Part shown: positions 34,367 through 44,984 of the stretch, piece by piece
Position numbering within the stretch: position 1 is the stretch's first letter
Layout: every line of letters begins with the position of its first letter
Assembly: GCA_016716665.1 (NCBI GenBank)
Contig: JADJVH010000001.1
Coordinates: 478,574 to 542,573, forward strand
Reading direction: 5' to 3'
From: Candidatus Opimibacter iunctus
Lineage (GTDB): Bacteria; Bacteroidota; Bacteroidia; Chitinophagales; Saprospiraceae
Length of the DNA: 64,000 nt
Notes under the pieces: model-generated
What the model saw: only the letters and a program-made list of their open reading frames with translations
The model's database searches: none
What the model was told of the DNA's origin: nothing
Translations under genes and position numbers: made by a program

Positions 34367-35916
34367 TTACTCGCCACCATCCAGGGTCAGGCGGTTGATC
34401 ACATAGCGTCCAACCTCTTTACCGGATGTTCCTCCGTCTTCGATATCAAATCTGTAATGTATACCTCCATATAGCCTGGACAAGGCAGCCTCCTTATACC
34501 TGGATTCAAAAGTGGCAGCTTCATCCGGGAAGATATGGGACAATACTTCTGCTGCTGCAGCAGAGAACATCGAATGTCCTGAAGTATAGCTTGGGAAGTT
34601 AGGGGTACCAAGGATGGTCTTAAATCCTGGCATGGCCTGGATGGGCCTTGGATAATGGAAATAATACTTGGCATCCCAGCAAGCTATACCTGCATCCTCA
34701 AGGGCCATATTTAAGTATGCTAATACGCGGGCTGCCCTTAGTGGATTGTATTTGTTTTTCACAATTGACTCGCAAGCGAAACGGTTCCAATGTCCGGGTG
34801 GAGTGTATGTGCCTAAACCATCCGACCAGAAATTGGCGATTTTACGCTGGTCATTGGTAAGGTTGTCAAGCACATCATTCAATTCATTAGCAGCTGTCTG
34901 GAAATCCGGGGAATCCGGGGCGGGTGGGACCTATTGGCCTTACGGCTTCGACATTTGGAACACACCAGAGTTTTACTTTCCCATACAATGGGGTAATACC
35001 CACTGGCCTTTGAGGGGTCTCTTGATTTTCCCAATGCCATCCAAAACGGGCCTCTGCAGCATCGCGTATGGAGTCAGAGACCGGCCTTGGGGTCTGTGCA
35101 AATTTCATCCCATCAGACGCGGCGCGCATCCTGAATACTTTTCCTACTGCACGGCCAAGGGAATCACCAGCTGTAATGTCACTTGCTACGTTCATCCCTG
35201 CCCACATCAGGCTATTCTCATGCTCCAGTGCCTTAGCTGCAATGAAATCCTTTTCCAGGGGAAACATGGCTGAAAGGATATCCTTAGACACAGCTGCAAT
35301 CACAGCGCCTTCGGATGGATAACCTGGCAATTCGTTTTGTGGAAGATGCGTGACGATAGTCCCATCAGCATTGAACGGAGATGGGCGGTTATACTGATAC
35401 TTGTAATGCCATGCGGTGATCAATGCATCATACTGAGCGGCTGCCCAGTAAGCAAAATGCCCTGGCAGAATAAGGTGGATGCGCAAAAGGAAAATTCGGA
35501 TAGTTAGAAGGATTAGCAGGGTCTGGCACACTATAAGATCCATCAGCATTGGGAGCTGGAGCGAGGTTATACTTAGCCGCGAGCTCACGTGCGATTTCAT
35601 TCCAGCGTATCAAGCCGTTTCCACCCCAGTAATCAACAGCAGCCTGTTGGTCTCCGGTAAGTGATGCGGATGCAGCTTTGACAGCCGCTACTTCAGCAAG
35701 GAATTCAGCAGAAGTTGAGTCAGATGGTGCAGGAATACCAATCTGTGATGAACTGGTAAGGAGATTAGGGATCCAGGTACCGCCATTTTCATCCAGTGAA
35801 GAGAACTCATAAGGATCAAAGGCGAAATTGGTTGGCAAATCTTCATCGCAGGACTGGAAAACAAAAACGGTAACACATGCAATGAGTATGGATGGAATGA
35901 TGAATATTTTCTTCAT
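34367..35916 (-). CDS. Double-domain vanadium-haloperoxidase/PAP2-type lipoprotein 3, frameshifted
   Basis: About 515 residues across three frames. N-terminus: lipoprotein signal (ILIACVTVFVFQSC). First half: AYWAAAQYDALITAWHYKY, then NRPSPF, GYPSEGAVIAAVSKDIL and SLMWAGMNVASD, shaped like a PAP2 domain but without the acid-base His and with wrong Lys/Arg spacing, so probably inactive. Second half has all binding residues: KYYFHYPRPIQAM, YTSGHSMFSAAAAEVL, SRLYGGIHYRFD. Breaks are at AAAA 35454-35457 and around GGG near 34926; single-base corrections join both (ARAFAYWAAAQ; IGPPAPDSPDF). It follows an outer-membrane barrel gene on the same strand by 42 bp. Confidence 0.82.
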
Positions 35917-35958
35917 GTTTTTGATTTTGTGTTGTGCTAACTAAATGCAGTGGTCAGA

Positions 35959-36909
35959 TCAATTGGTTGTTTCGACCACTTCATCCTTGTTCCACAGACC
36001 AAACTGATAGGTAATCCCACCGCTGATGGCTGTGGACTGTCCTACATTGCGTCCTGTGAGGACATGATTGTATTGGGCCACAACGCCAAGTCCTGGTGCA
36101 AACCTGAAGTGATAATGGGCGAATGCTCCGGCGCGCGTAAAATTCATCTTATTTGAAGGGAAGCCGGCATCCTGGCGGCGGATATCGAAGCCTCCATAAG
36201 TGGTCTGTCCATCATAGGTCACTTCAAGCTGCAGATCGTTGTTAAAAAACCAACAGCCTAATGTTCCGGCGTAGGACATTGCATTTGGCATATCTACTTC
36301 GTCTGAATACACGCCATGTGTCGTGTAGTAATAATCTCGTTCAATCTTAGCGTTGCCCCTGATCATATAGGCTGCGCTGCCTCTCAGGTATAAGCCCATA
36401 TCAAGGCGATGCTCTGCGGTTGCCCTGATAGAAAAGTCCGGACATCCGAGTCCAAGGCTGAATGGTGCGTAATCTTCAAGGTAATCAGAGGTAGGTATAG
36501 CCGCACCCAAAACGCCATGTAATGAAAACACACCTTTACCGATGGTCTTGACATACACCCTGCCTTTGAGCCAAAGCCCTAAATCCTGGAAACCTGAACT
36601 GCCTCTCATCTGACCACCACTGGCTTCTGTCTTCATCCAGGGCAAAGCAGCAATCACATTGATCCGATCTGTGATACCAAGTGCAACCATCGGCATAATG
36701 CTCTGACGGGTGAGGGTTCCGATATTGCCGTTTGAGCGCTTCAACGTTCCTTCCCAGTATTCATCCCAGGTATCATTTGTGTAGATGGCTGCCACACAGA
36801 TCTGTCCTTTTGGCATCATGAACGCATCTGTAGGCACCTGTGCACGCAGTGCAGGCAGGGACACAAATGTTAAGAGGAGTATAAAACATAAGTGTAGTGA
36901 AATCTTCAT
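35959..36909 (-). CDS. Outer-membrane beta-barrel protein
   Basis: A 316-residue protein with a signal peptide (LCFILLLTFVSLPALRAQ) and alternating beta-strand pattern throughout (GVFSLHGVLGAAIPTSDY, LYLRGSAAYMIRGN, AGAFAHYHFRFAPGLGVVAQ), like phenol-pathway or 'transporter' barrels. No ligand can be inferred. It is immediately upstream of haloperoxidase 3 on the same strand, so it may carry substrate or product for it. TATTTTTG promoter element at 36959. Confidence 0.7.
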   Translation of the reverse strand: MKISLHLCFILLLTFVSLPALRAQVPTDAFMMPKGQICVAAIYTNDTWDEYWEGTLKRSNGNIGTLTRQSIMPMVALGITDRINVIAALPWMKTEASGGQMRGSSGFQDLGLWLKGRVYVKTIGKGVFSLHGVLGAAIPTSDYLEDYAPFSLGLGCPDFSIRATAEHRLDMGLYLRGSAAYMIRGNAKIERDYYYTTHGVYSDEVDMPNAMSYAGTLGCWFFNNDLQLEVTYDGQTTYGGFDIRRQDAGFPSNKMNFTRAGAFAHYHFRFAPGLGVVAQYNHVLTGRNVGQSTAISGGITYQFGLWNKDEVVETTN

Positions 36910-37251
36910 TGCATACGGAATTTTGAAAGCGGTGAGTATTTAGACTAATTACAAGCAGCAAAAATATAGATAGCCCCTCGTAATCAGGTACTTATTAAAA
37001 AATTCTAATATGTGTGGGGAATCCAAAAAACAGTCCTGCGATGAGCGGGTAGGTAATTGGCTCAAACCGGGAATTGCAGACGTATCGTATCTGATATCAA
37101 TGGATCAAAATGCCAAAATACCTTTAGGGAATTATTTAACCTACTGACAATAAGCACTTTAATTCAATATCAACGTAGCCCTTGAGGTCATCAGGTCGGT
37201 AATATTAAACAACAGATGATAAAAGATCATGGCAGGGCCAAAAGCCCGGGA
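36910..37251. other. 342-bp gene-free stretch
   Basis: Apart from the promoter element at 36959-36966, I see no repeat, hairpin or coding sequence here; it is moderately AT-rich. Confidence 0.5.
36959..36966 (-). promoter_or_regulatory. -7 element TATTTTTG for the barrel-haloperoxidase 3 pair
   Basis: TAnnTTTG on the minus strand, 49 nt upstream of the ATG at 36909. Confidence 0.4.
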
Positions 37252-38012
37252 TCAGGAATCGCCTCCGATAAGCCATTTTTTAAATTCGGGAGATCTCTCT
37301 TTACTCACGATGGCATCCTCTTCGGTAGGTGGGTTTAACTTCAGTTTCACCCTCGATTTGGAGTAGGCGATCATTTCATCGATCGCTTCCATCTTGACAA
37401 TAAACTGACGATTGATCCTGAAAAAATGGACCGGATCGACCATGTGCTCTATCTGGTCAAGACTCTGATCCAGTGGATAGCGCTTGTTGCCCGGCAATAC
37501 GGCAAAGCTGATTTTATCCTTTGAATAGAAATAGGAAACATTGTCAAGGTCGATGAGTTTGATAGCTTGCCCCATCTTGACCAGGATCCGCTTGGCCTTT
37601 CGGATAAAGCCAGCATCGGCAAGTTTCTGGATGAGGTCGTCACCTTCTGCTTCCTTCTTCGACTCCTTTGAAATCTTCTGTAATGCCATGTCCAGTTCGG
37701 CCTGCTTGATAGGCTTGAGGAGGTAATCAATGGCATTGACTTTAAATGCCTTGAGGGCATACTCATCATAGGCTGTGGCAAAGATGACGGGTGCGGTGAC
37801 CTCTGTCTTTTCGAAGATATCAAAACTTGAACCATCTGCGAGATGGATATCCATGAGGACGACATCCGGGCTGGATGTTGCTGGAACCATTCCACTGCAG
37901 CTTCGATGCTGCTCAATGCACCAACCACTTCGATATGCGGATCGATTTCTCCCAGCAATTTCTGCAGCCTGCGTACGGCGGCCTGTTCGTCTTCGATGAT
38001 TAATACTTTCAT
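37252..38012 (-). CDS. LytTR response regulator, frameshifted
   Basis: About 253 residues when joined: receiver (MKVLIIEDEQAAVRRLQKLL, phosphoacceptor in DVVLMDIHLADGSSF, then VIFATAYDEYALKAFKVNAI) and a LytTR DNA-binding domain (ILVKMGQAIKLIDLDNVSYF, HFFRINRQFIVKMEAIDEMI). The frame breaks near 37868-37875, and one added base gives FQQHPSPDVVLMDIH. Its ATG overlaps the TGA of the kinase (ATGA), so the pair is translationally coupled. LytTR regulators bind short direct repeats; none was located. Confidence 0.88.
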
Positions 38013-40895
38013 GTACCTGATTTTTTAATGATAGGAATTCGCACAATAAAGGCGTCACTTGTTTTTTCGATGATGACTTTGCGTTCGCTCAGCAATTGAT
38101 ATCGCCTGATGATACTATCCAGTCCAAACTGGGTAGAGGGTTCTGCCTTGGATTTTGGTTGCAATGTATTCCGGACGGTGACATAGTCGTCCGCATCCAC
38201 TGTGATATAGAGGTCCAGGGGATATTTTTCGGAAATGATATTGTGCTTGACCGCGTTCTCGACCAACATCTGGAGGGTCATCGGCATGATGAAGCCATCT
38301 TTTGGTGGCGTGTCAATATGCAGCGTGAGGTTGGTACCATACCTCTTTTCAAGCAGGTAGACAAAACTCTGCACCAGTTCCCATTCCTCTTCGAGGGAGA
38401 TCGATTCCTGCTCCCTATATTGCAATATACTCCTGTAAAAATCAGATAGCTTTTCAACATATTCGATGGCCACTTCCGGCTGCATTGCATTTTCGTCGAT
38501 GATGGTGATGAGGGTATTAAAGCTATTGAACAGGAAATGGGGATTGATCTGCGCCTTGAGTGCGGCCAGCTGGGATTCGATCATATCCTTCTTCTGCAGG
38601 GCCTGCCTGGCAAATCGTTTTTCGCGCGATTTGACCCACCAATATAATATCCTGCGCAGGCGCTGTCAACAAACCTATAAACCAGAATTGCCGCCAGAAA
38701 GGTTTTGCAATGGTGAACGTATAGGACGCAGAAGGCTCATCGAGGAAAAAATTATTTTCCGAGGCCATGACCACAAAGGTATAGGTGCCCGGTGGCAAGC
38801 TGGAATACGACGCCACATTGTCCTTTGATTCCTTCCACTGCAAATCATATCCTTCAAGCTTATACCTGTACTTGACAGAGGATGGGGATATATACCACAA
38901 GCCTACATAACTGAAGGAGATATAATTGTGGGCATAGGTAAATGAATGGACTTCTGTAAAGTCTATGGGTTTGTCAAAAACAGTAACCTGTGTCAATTGT
39001 GTCCGGGGATCAATACTGAGTTTGTGCTCAGTTGAAAAATACTTAAAGATGACATTGAGCCCGCTGATATAGGTATTGCCTTTTGAATCATTGGTGCCTG
39101 TATTGAACCCCGCCTCGATTTCATTGATACCGATCTCATCATTATAATACATAAAATGTCTCCTTCCCGGTTCCATCAGATCTATTCCCCTGTCATGCAG
39201 TATGACCATTTCCCCATTGCTTGCCATGCGAATAGTCCCGAGACTCATATTGTCAAGACCCTCCTTGATCCCAAGTGGCTTGTATTGCGTGCCTATCAAT
39301 TCGACCAGACCAAAGTCGATCGTGTTGAACCAATAATGACCCTGGTTATCTTCGCAGACGGCATTGACGATCTTAATTTCAAGGCTGTCATTTCCCTTGT
39401 ACTGAACAAAATTATTTCCATCCAGGCAATAGACGCCTTCTCCGTTCATGGCAAACCATGGCCTGTCTTTTGAATCGACAAATACCTGGTTGACAAATGG
39501 CAGATTGGAATTTAATGGCCCCCGGAGGGCTTGAAATGCAGATTGGTTTTCCTCCATGATATTTCTATCGGCAGGAAAATGAACCACGCCTTCCAATGTG
39601 GCCAGCCATATCTCCTTTTTCGTGGCCGCCACAGACATGATCGTGATCCCGCCATTGTCCAGAATAGGTCCAATATGCTTGAGTTTGCCTGTTGATGGTT
39701 CAAAGACATATAAGCCATCATCCAGTGTTCCTATCCAGATATTGTAAAACCCATCTTCAAACAAATCTTTAATATTGAAATCCACCTGGGGTAAAACACG
39801 AATGGCCTTGGATATCGTGAGGGATTGTGCTTCAATTCGGTACAACCCTTTTTTAGTTCCAATCCACAACTGGTCGAGGTGATCACAATGCAAAGCCTGA
39901 ATTTCGGGTATATTGACTTCCAGTGATTCAAAAGGACGAAATGCTGAAAACAATTTACCTTCTTCAGTTGCCAGCCAGATATTCCCTTCCAAATCTGAAA
40001 GTAAATCTGAAATACGGCCGAACTTAAATCCACGGAGATTTTCAAACCTACGGGCAAAGGGATGGTCCTCGCTGTATCTCCATACTCCGCTGCTATTGGT
40101 CCCTATCCAAACTTCCTTTCCGTCAAAGATGGTGAAGGACGTTATGGCATCCATTTGTTGCTGAGCAAATGGGCGGGATATTTTTCCTGAACCCGCATCG
40201 TAGTAGACGACTCCAAATTCGAATGTACCTATCCATACATTGCCATGCTCATCGGACTCAAGTGCGGTTATGATTTGATCCGGCAGACCATCCTTTAGCC
40301 CCATGTGTTCGATTCGCTTAGCTTCCTGCTGAAAGGTGCAGATATTGATACCATCATCAGTACCTAACCATATCTTACCGTCCGGCGTGCAGATCATGGT
40401 GTAGATGTCCTCTCCCCTCAATCCATCGTCTTCCCCTATATTAAAAAGCCTGGACCCTGTATAGACATATACACCTTCCCCATAGGTGGCAAACCAAATG
40501 TAACCCTGGGCATCCTGTGTAATCGATGTGATGGATTTAGCCGGATTACCTTCCTCAATATCAAATGCATGTGCCTTCCTGGTTTTATCAAGGTAGAAGA
40601 TTTTTCCAGACGCTGTGCCAATCCATATACGGGAGTCTTTATCTTCAAACAAGGCAGTAACCTGAATTGCTGTGTCCGGGGAGCTGACAGGAACAGACCG
40701 CAATACCATTCCATCATACTGCATCAGCCCCTTTTCTGTACCAAGCCAGATCATGCATTGGTGGTCCTGCATGACCGCATGCATCGGAACCCCGACATTT
40801 TCATCACCTAAATCATGCTGAATAAACTTAGGCTCCTGGGCAATACCTGAGGCCAGGACAAACATCGCAGTGATGGCCAGAAGCAAGCGGCTCAT
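38009..40895 (-). CDS. Propeller/Y_Y_Y sensor kinase (LytS-type), frameshifted
   Basis: About 960 residues when joined. Signal peptide (LLLAITAMFVLASGIA), then 12-14 two-component-regulator propeller repeats of the WIGT/WLGT type (IWLGTEKGLMQYDG, IWIGTASGKIFYLD, VWIGTFEFGVVYYD), a Y_Y_Y domain (YKLEGYDLQWKESKDNVASY, LPPGTYTFVVMASENNF), a membrane helix, and a His_kinase domain with LKAQINPHFLFNSFNTL and VENAVKHNI. The frame breaks around 38655-38675 just after the helix. Such sensors usually read polysaccharide or other periplasmic ligands. It overlaps both neighbours by ATGA junctions. Confidence 0.88.
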
Positions 40896-41455
40896 TCTGC
40901 TTTCTCTGCCTTAAATTCCATATCAATATTGACATCGATCTCTTCGGCTATTTTCTGCATTACGATCTTCGGGATAGTGATCCCGTGATCTGAGACCGGA
41001 ACCAGAAAATGAGCCTGTATACGAGCTGAACCATTATGAATGGTGAGCGTACCGCGAATGATTCTTTCCTTGACAATGCCGTGGATATCCATGGCACCTT
41101 TGGCACGCACTGAATACGTCCCAGGTGTATCGAAGGGGATATCCTCTATGAACTTTCCCTTGAATGTTGCCTGTGGATACTTTTTCTGTTCGAGGTAGTT
41201 CTCCATAAAGTGAGTCTGCTGTATCTCGCTGTTGAATCCTTCAAAGCTATTGACGCGCACTGAAAAGGCAAATGACTTTGTAGCCGGCTCAATTAACCCT
41301 CTCATGGCTTTGCTTTCTGCCTTGATCAGTTCCAGTGGAGCCTCGGATTTGATTTGTGCCAATCCACTCTCCGCACGAAGCATCGGTTGCTGGGCAAACA
41401 TGAAACATGTAAGTCCCTGGAACAGGGAGAGGATGAGGACACTTCTTGTAAACAT
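40892..41455 (-). CDS. YceI-family periplasmic protein
   Basis: A 187-residue protein with signal peptide (VLILSLFQGLTCFMFAQ) and a YceI lipocalin-like barrel: FAFSVRVNSFEGFNS, HFMENYLEQKKYPQATFKG, YSVRAKGAMDIHGIVKE. YceI proteins bind long isoprenoids or other hydrophobic ligands. The start at 41455 begins the signal peptide. Its TGA overlaps the ATG of the sensor kinase, a strong sign of one operon; it may be the ligand carrier for that sensor, which is an inference. Confidence 0.85.
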   Translation of the reverse strand: MFTRSVLILSLFQGLTCFMFAQQPMLRAESGLAQIKSEAPLELIKAESKAMRGLIEPATKSFAFSVRVNSFEGFNSEIQQTHFMENYLEQKKYPQATFKGKFIEDIPFDTPGTYSVRAKGAMDIHGIVKERIIRGTLTIHNGSARIQAHFLVPVSDHGITIPKIVMQKIAEEIDVNIDMEFKAEKAE

Positions 41456-41644
41456 TGGGTACAAAATAAAGTCATTCTTTCCCCTTAAAAAGCAAACACC
41501 AATGGGAATCACTTAAAAAACGGGATGAGCGGGCTTAAAACAGGGATGAATCGTATATCTCCCTTTGACGCTGATATGATCATTGGACAAGCAAGCGTAT
41601 CCTAACAACCAGGCTTACAAAACAGACTTGATCCTTGCAAATGC

Positions 41645-42616
41645 CTATTCAAGGCAAATTTTTGTGGCGGTACGCCCATCCATGGAAACTACATATACAC
41701 CTCTTGGCCAATCCCCCACGGAAAGCTGATGCTGACCGGGAAGCAGATTTGATGCCCATTGAACCGTTCCCTGCATGGTCGTTATGGTACAATATCCCTT
41801 GGCAGGGACATCAATAAAAACACTTTCTGAGGCAGGATTAGGACCTACTACCAATTCCTTAGCTCTTCGATCAAGGGAGGATGCGGAAAGCAGGTTGTCT
41901 GTACTCACCTGATCAATACATACATAGGCTGGTGTATTCATTCCAAAAATCCCTACATCGCTGGAAGTCATCCGTAGCACGAGGGAGTCAACTTCCCCCA
42001 GAATGGTGAGGTCCACGTATGTCCAATCCTTGATGATATAATCTTTCTGGGCTTGCGGAAAGCGATAATCTGCGAGGTAGATATTGATGCTGTCATCATC
42101 GATGGCGCCACCGGAATATTTTTTAATCGTCAGCAATAAAAAATCGGGATCCTTTCCTGACTCACCTCCGAATTTCTTGGCAAATCCATCGCCATCGCGT
42201 ACACTCAGATAGGTATAGGTGCTGTTGTTGACATACATGCCGATCATTGGCTTGCCTATTGCATTGGGTTGTAACCTTACCACAATCGGATCATATATAT
42301 ACCCTACACAATAGGTCGATGTACCCAAAGCCCCACTGCCTGATATTGTACTGTACTGATTGAGGAATCCAGGTGTTGTGGTGTTGGTATCTGCAGAGAT
42401 CGCCCATCCGGACCAAAAGTTGAACTCCGGGTCATAAAAATTGGGAAGTTCAATTGAGCCACTACGGAAGCCACGATCTGGTGCTGCATTATTGAGGTAT
42501 TGTCCAGGATGAAGATTGAAATTTTCGAACCCTGCCATCACTTGTGCGTTGGCATTCACTTGAGCTATCCCTGTCAACAGCAGGGCTAAAAAAAGGGGGT
42601 GGAATTTTTTGCTCAT
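41645..42616 (-). CDS. DUF4465 protein with T9SS C-terminal sorting domain
   Basis: A 323-residue secreted protein: signal peptide (FLALLLTGIAQVNANAQ), a DUF4465 domain (FENFNLHPGQYLNNAAPD, YDPEFNFWSGWAISAD, CVGYIYDPIVVRL, IDQVSTDN) and a short type A sorting domain (VVGPNPASESVFIDV, GVYVVSMDGRTATKICLE). DUF4465 proteins are frequent next to BtuB-like receptors, as here (87 bp), and are thought to capture the ligand at the cell surface. Cobalamin is the likely but unproven ligand. Confidence 0.83.
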   Translation of the reverse strand: MSKKFHPLFLALLLTGIAQVNANAQVMAGFENFNLHPGQYLNNAAPDRGFRSGSIELPNFYDPEFNFWSGWAISADTNTTTPGFLNQYSTISGSGALGTSTYCVGYIYDPIVVRLQPNAIGKPMIGMYVNNSTYTYLSVRDGDGFAKKFGGESGKDPDFLLLTIKKYSGGAIDDDSINIYLADYRFPQAQKDYIIKDWTYVDLTILGEVDSLVLRMTSSDVGIFGMNTPAYVCIDQVSTDNLLSASSLDRRAKELVVGPNPASESVFIDVPAKGYCTITTMQGTVQWASNLLPGQHQLSVGDWPRGVYVVSMDGRTATKICLE

Positions 42617-42702
42617 CAGATGATTATATACACTCGTGATTAAAAGACAACAAGGGCCGGAGACCGGCTATTGAAGAACAAATATCCTCAGTTTCTATCG
42701 CA

Positions 42703-44611
42703 TCAGGAAAAGAGAAAACGCACACCGCCTGTAAAGCTTCTGCCGGGCATAGGGCGCCTTTCAATGATCCTGTAAGGGACATTCCAGATATTGTCGGCTT
42801 GAAGATACAATGTCCATTTGGTTTTCCGGTGTGTAAAATTATAGTTTACCCCCGGATCCAACATTTGCGGCCTCCACATCCTCATTGATCCCTGGTGATG
42901 GCCCAAACCAATGATGGTTGTAATATCCACTCCATTGGCGGTAGCCAGCCGCAAATCCGGCTATGGCGTTTTCAACTGGCACATAGAATAGCTGATCTCC
43001 CTCCCTGATGTTAAATTCAGGCAGTGGAGCTCCGAATACTGACCATGAAAAATCAAACCCGAGGTTACAGTTGAAATGCCATTCGTTGGCATTGACCCTC
43101 AAATTGGCACGCACTTCCAATCCCTTGCTGTGCACTTCTGTAATATTGATAGGCGACCAGTAATTGCTGACATCCTTGACAGGTGGCATCCACATGATCC
43201 ATTGATCAATAGTACGGGTGTATGCTGTCAAAGAGGAGCTAAAGAGCGTATTCCTCCCGGATGCTGCATAGTTGATGCCTGCCTCCAATGTCCATCCCTG
43301 CTCAGGCATAAGAAGGGGGTTGCCGCCGGGTTTCCAATGGAGGTCATTGAGCGTCGGCGTGCGGTAATTGCGTGAAAGGCTTGTCTTGAGGGTTATGTTA
43401 TGGATACCTGACCACTCCATAGAAAGGTCGAGCAGTAAGGGCGACCATTGATCATCTGTGACCTCCTCCCTCATCTGCAAGCGCCAGACCCAATCACCGT
43501 GGACCAGGCCTGCTGATGTAAAGGCGGCATATTGATGGCGGGATGTACCCTCATCGTAATTGGCTGACGTTGCTTCTACAGTTTCTGTGTACAAACCACC
43601 TGTGATACTCATCCCCGGAAATAATCGAAAAGAAGTTGTCGCTTCAGCCAGCCATGTCCTGAAATGATTACGGGTGTAGAGCAGGATAAGGGAGTCCTGG
43701 TAATCAATACTTTCTTCCAGCCAGGCGGTCTGACATTGCCAGCTGAATTTTTCTCCTTTGCGCATCCATTGCAGAGACACCCGGAGATTGTCATCCTGTT
43801 GCGCTGACTTACTTGTGGTCTGTGTGGAGGTCGGAGGAATCTCCCTGTCGGCATATTGATACCAGAGCCTTGCGGTCAATTGCTCACGTTCATTGATGGC
43901 CCACATGATTTCCTGGAGCAGGCCCTTATTCTGCAGATGGTGATGCACCTGGTTACGTTCAGGCAAACCTTCATCAAGTCTGTATCGGTAATTGTTATCT
44001 GCTGTCTGGTAAAACACCTTTGTAGAAAACCTGAGCTTATCAAATCCATATTGGAGTTTCATCTCAGCCAGCCATGCGCCCCAGCTGCCTGCAGATAAAT
44101 TGACCCCAACCTGATCATTGTTAGTCAGTGCTTCATTAGTGAGCGAGATCAGGCCTCCTACTGCACCTGAGCCAAATGCAGCACCATGGCCTCCGTAGTG
44201 CACACCGATTTCATCTGTAAAAAAGGATGGGACCAAAGCCAGGTCTACCAGCCCAAGCATCGGATTACGCATAGGAATTCCGTTCCACAAGATCTGGGTA
44301 TGCGCTGCACTGGCTCCCCTGATCCCTAGCGTTGCAAGGGTACCACTGCCATAGGCGCGCACATATAGCGGCGTATGCATGGCCAGCTGAGCAGAAAGTG
44401 TATTGTACTGACCTAGGGCCATTGATTGGCTGTCAATCACATCCGTATGCTTGCCTATGTCTGTGAGATTTATGCGCTGGGCGGTGACTTCGATTTCGTC
44501 CAGCAATGTGGTACTGTCCATCTGCCCAAATGCATGGCCATACCCTGACATGACCGCAAGGATCAGCCAGTATCCACACATACACCGGAACCTAAGGACA
44601 GGATACCTCAT
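42703..44611 (-). CDS. BtuB-like TonB-dependent receptor, frameshifted
   Basis: About 635 residues, short for a TonB receptor and without a CarboxypepD_reg domain, like BtuB. Signal (GYWLILAVMSGYGHAFGQ), TonB-box-like LLDEIEVTAQRINL, plug (LATLGIRGASAAHTQILWNG, GGHGAAFGSGAVGGLISLT) and barrel to a terminal aromatic (GGVRFLFS). The frame breaks at CCC 42890-42892 near the end; dropping one base gives SPGSMRMWRPQMLDPG and a normal end. A TACTTTTG element ends 4 bp before the ATG. I looked for a cobalamin riboswitch upstream and saw none. Confidence 0.85.
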
Positions 44612-44984
44612 GATTCAAAAGTAAAGCTTAAAAGCCATAAATAGTTGCCCATGCTTGTAAACATGTCTTGTATGTCGGAAAAAACGCATTTCCAGGAGTC
44701 ATTTGACCGCTACTTCTTGAAGATTGTCCCTATTTGTCTGCTATTCGTCGACAATACCTAAATCCTTCCAACCGCTGACGGCAGCCAGGAGTCTTTTACA
44801 GATAAATCAGAAAGGATAGCAAATGAAAAAACAAGATTGTCCAATTTCCAAACCATGCCGGATGATGGTGCACCCCACCTAAATGCAGCACAAAACTGCC
44901 TCATTATAAAATACCTGCACACTCAAATCTCCTTTCAAGAATTTGTTTGCACGCGGAAAATCAACACAGTAAAACTAAACCCAG
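44612..44984. other. 373-bp gene-free stretch between divergent genes
   Basis: Contains the receptor's promoter element and a near-palindrome CATGCTTGTAAACATG (44651-44666). No riboswitch, RNA gene or repeat array seen. Base composition shifts to AT-rich towards its right end. Confidence 0.45.
44616..44623 (-). promoter_or_regulatory. -7 element TACTTTTG for the BtuB-like receptor
   Basis: TAnnTTTG on the minus strand, four bases before the ATG at 44611; implies a leaderless or very short leader mRNA. Confidence 0.45.

Noticed and set aside
34367..35916. Three separate small genes in place of haloperoxidase 3
   Set aside because: The three frames align consecutively with one lipoprotein-PAP2 architecture and join by single-base changes at homopolymers.
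37252..41455. Hybrid two-component protein (sensor and regulator in one chain)
   Set aside because: The sensor ends with its own TGA overlapping a separate regulator ATG; they are two proteins.
44612..44984. Cobalamin riboswitch upstream of the BtuB-like receptor
   Set aside because: The minus strand lacks a B12 box and the GCCACTG core; only a partial resemblance (AGACTCCTGGCTGCCG) was seen.
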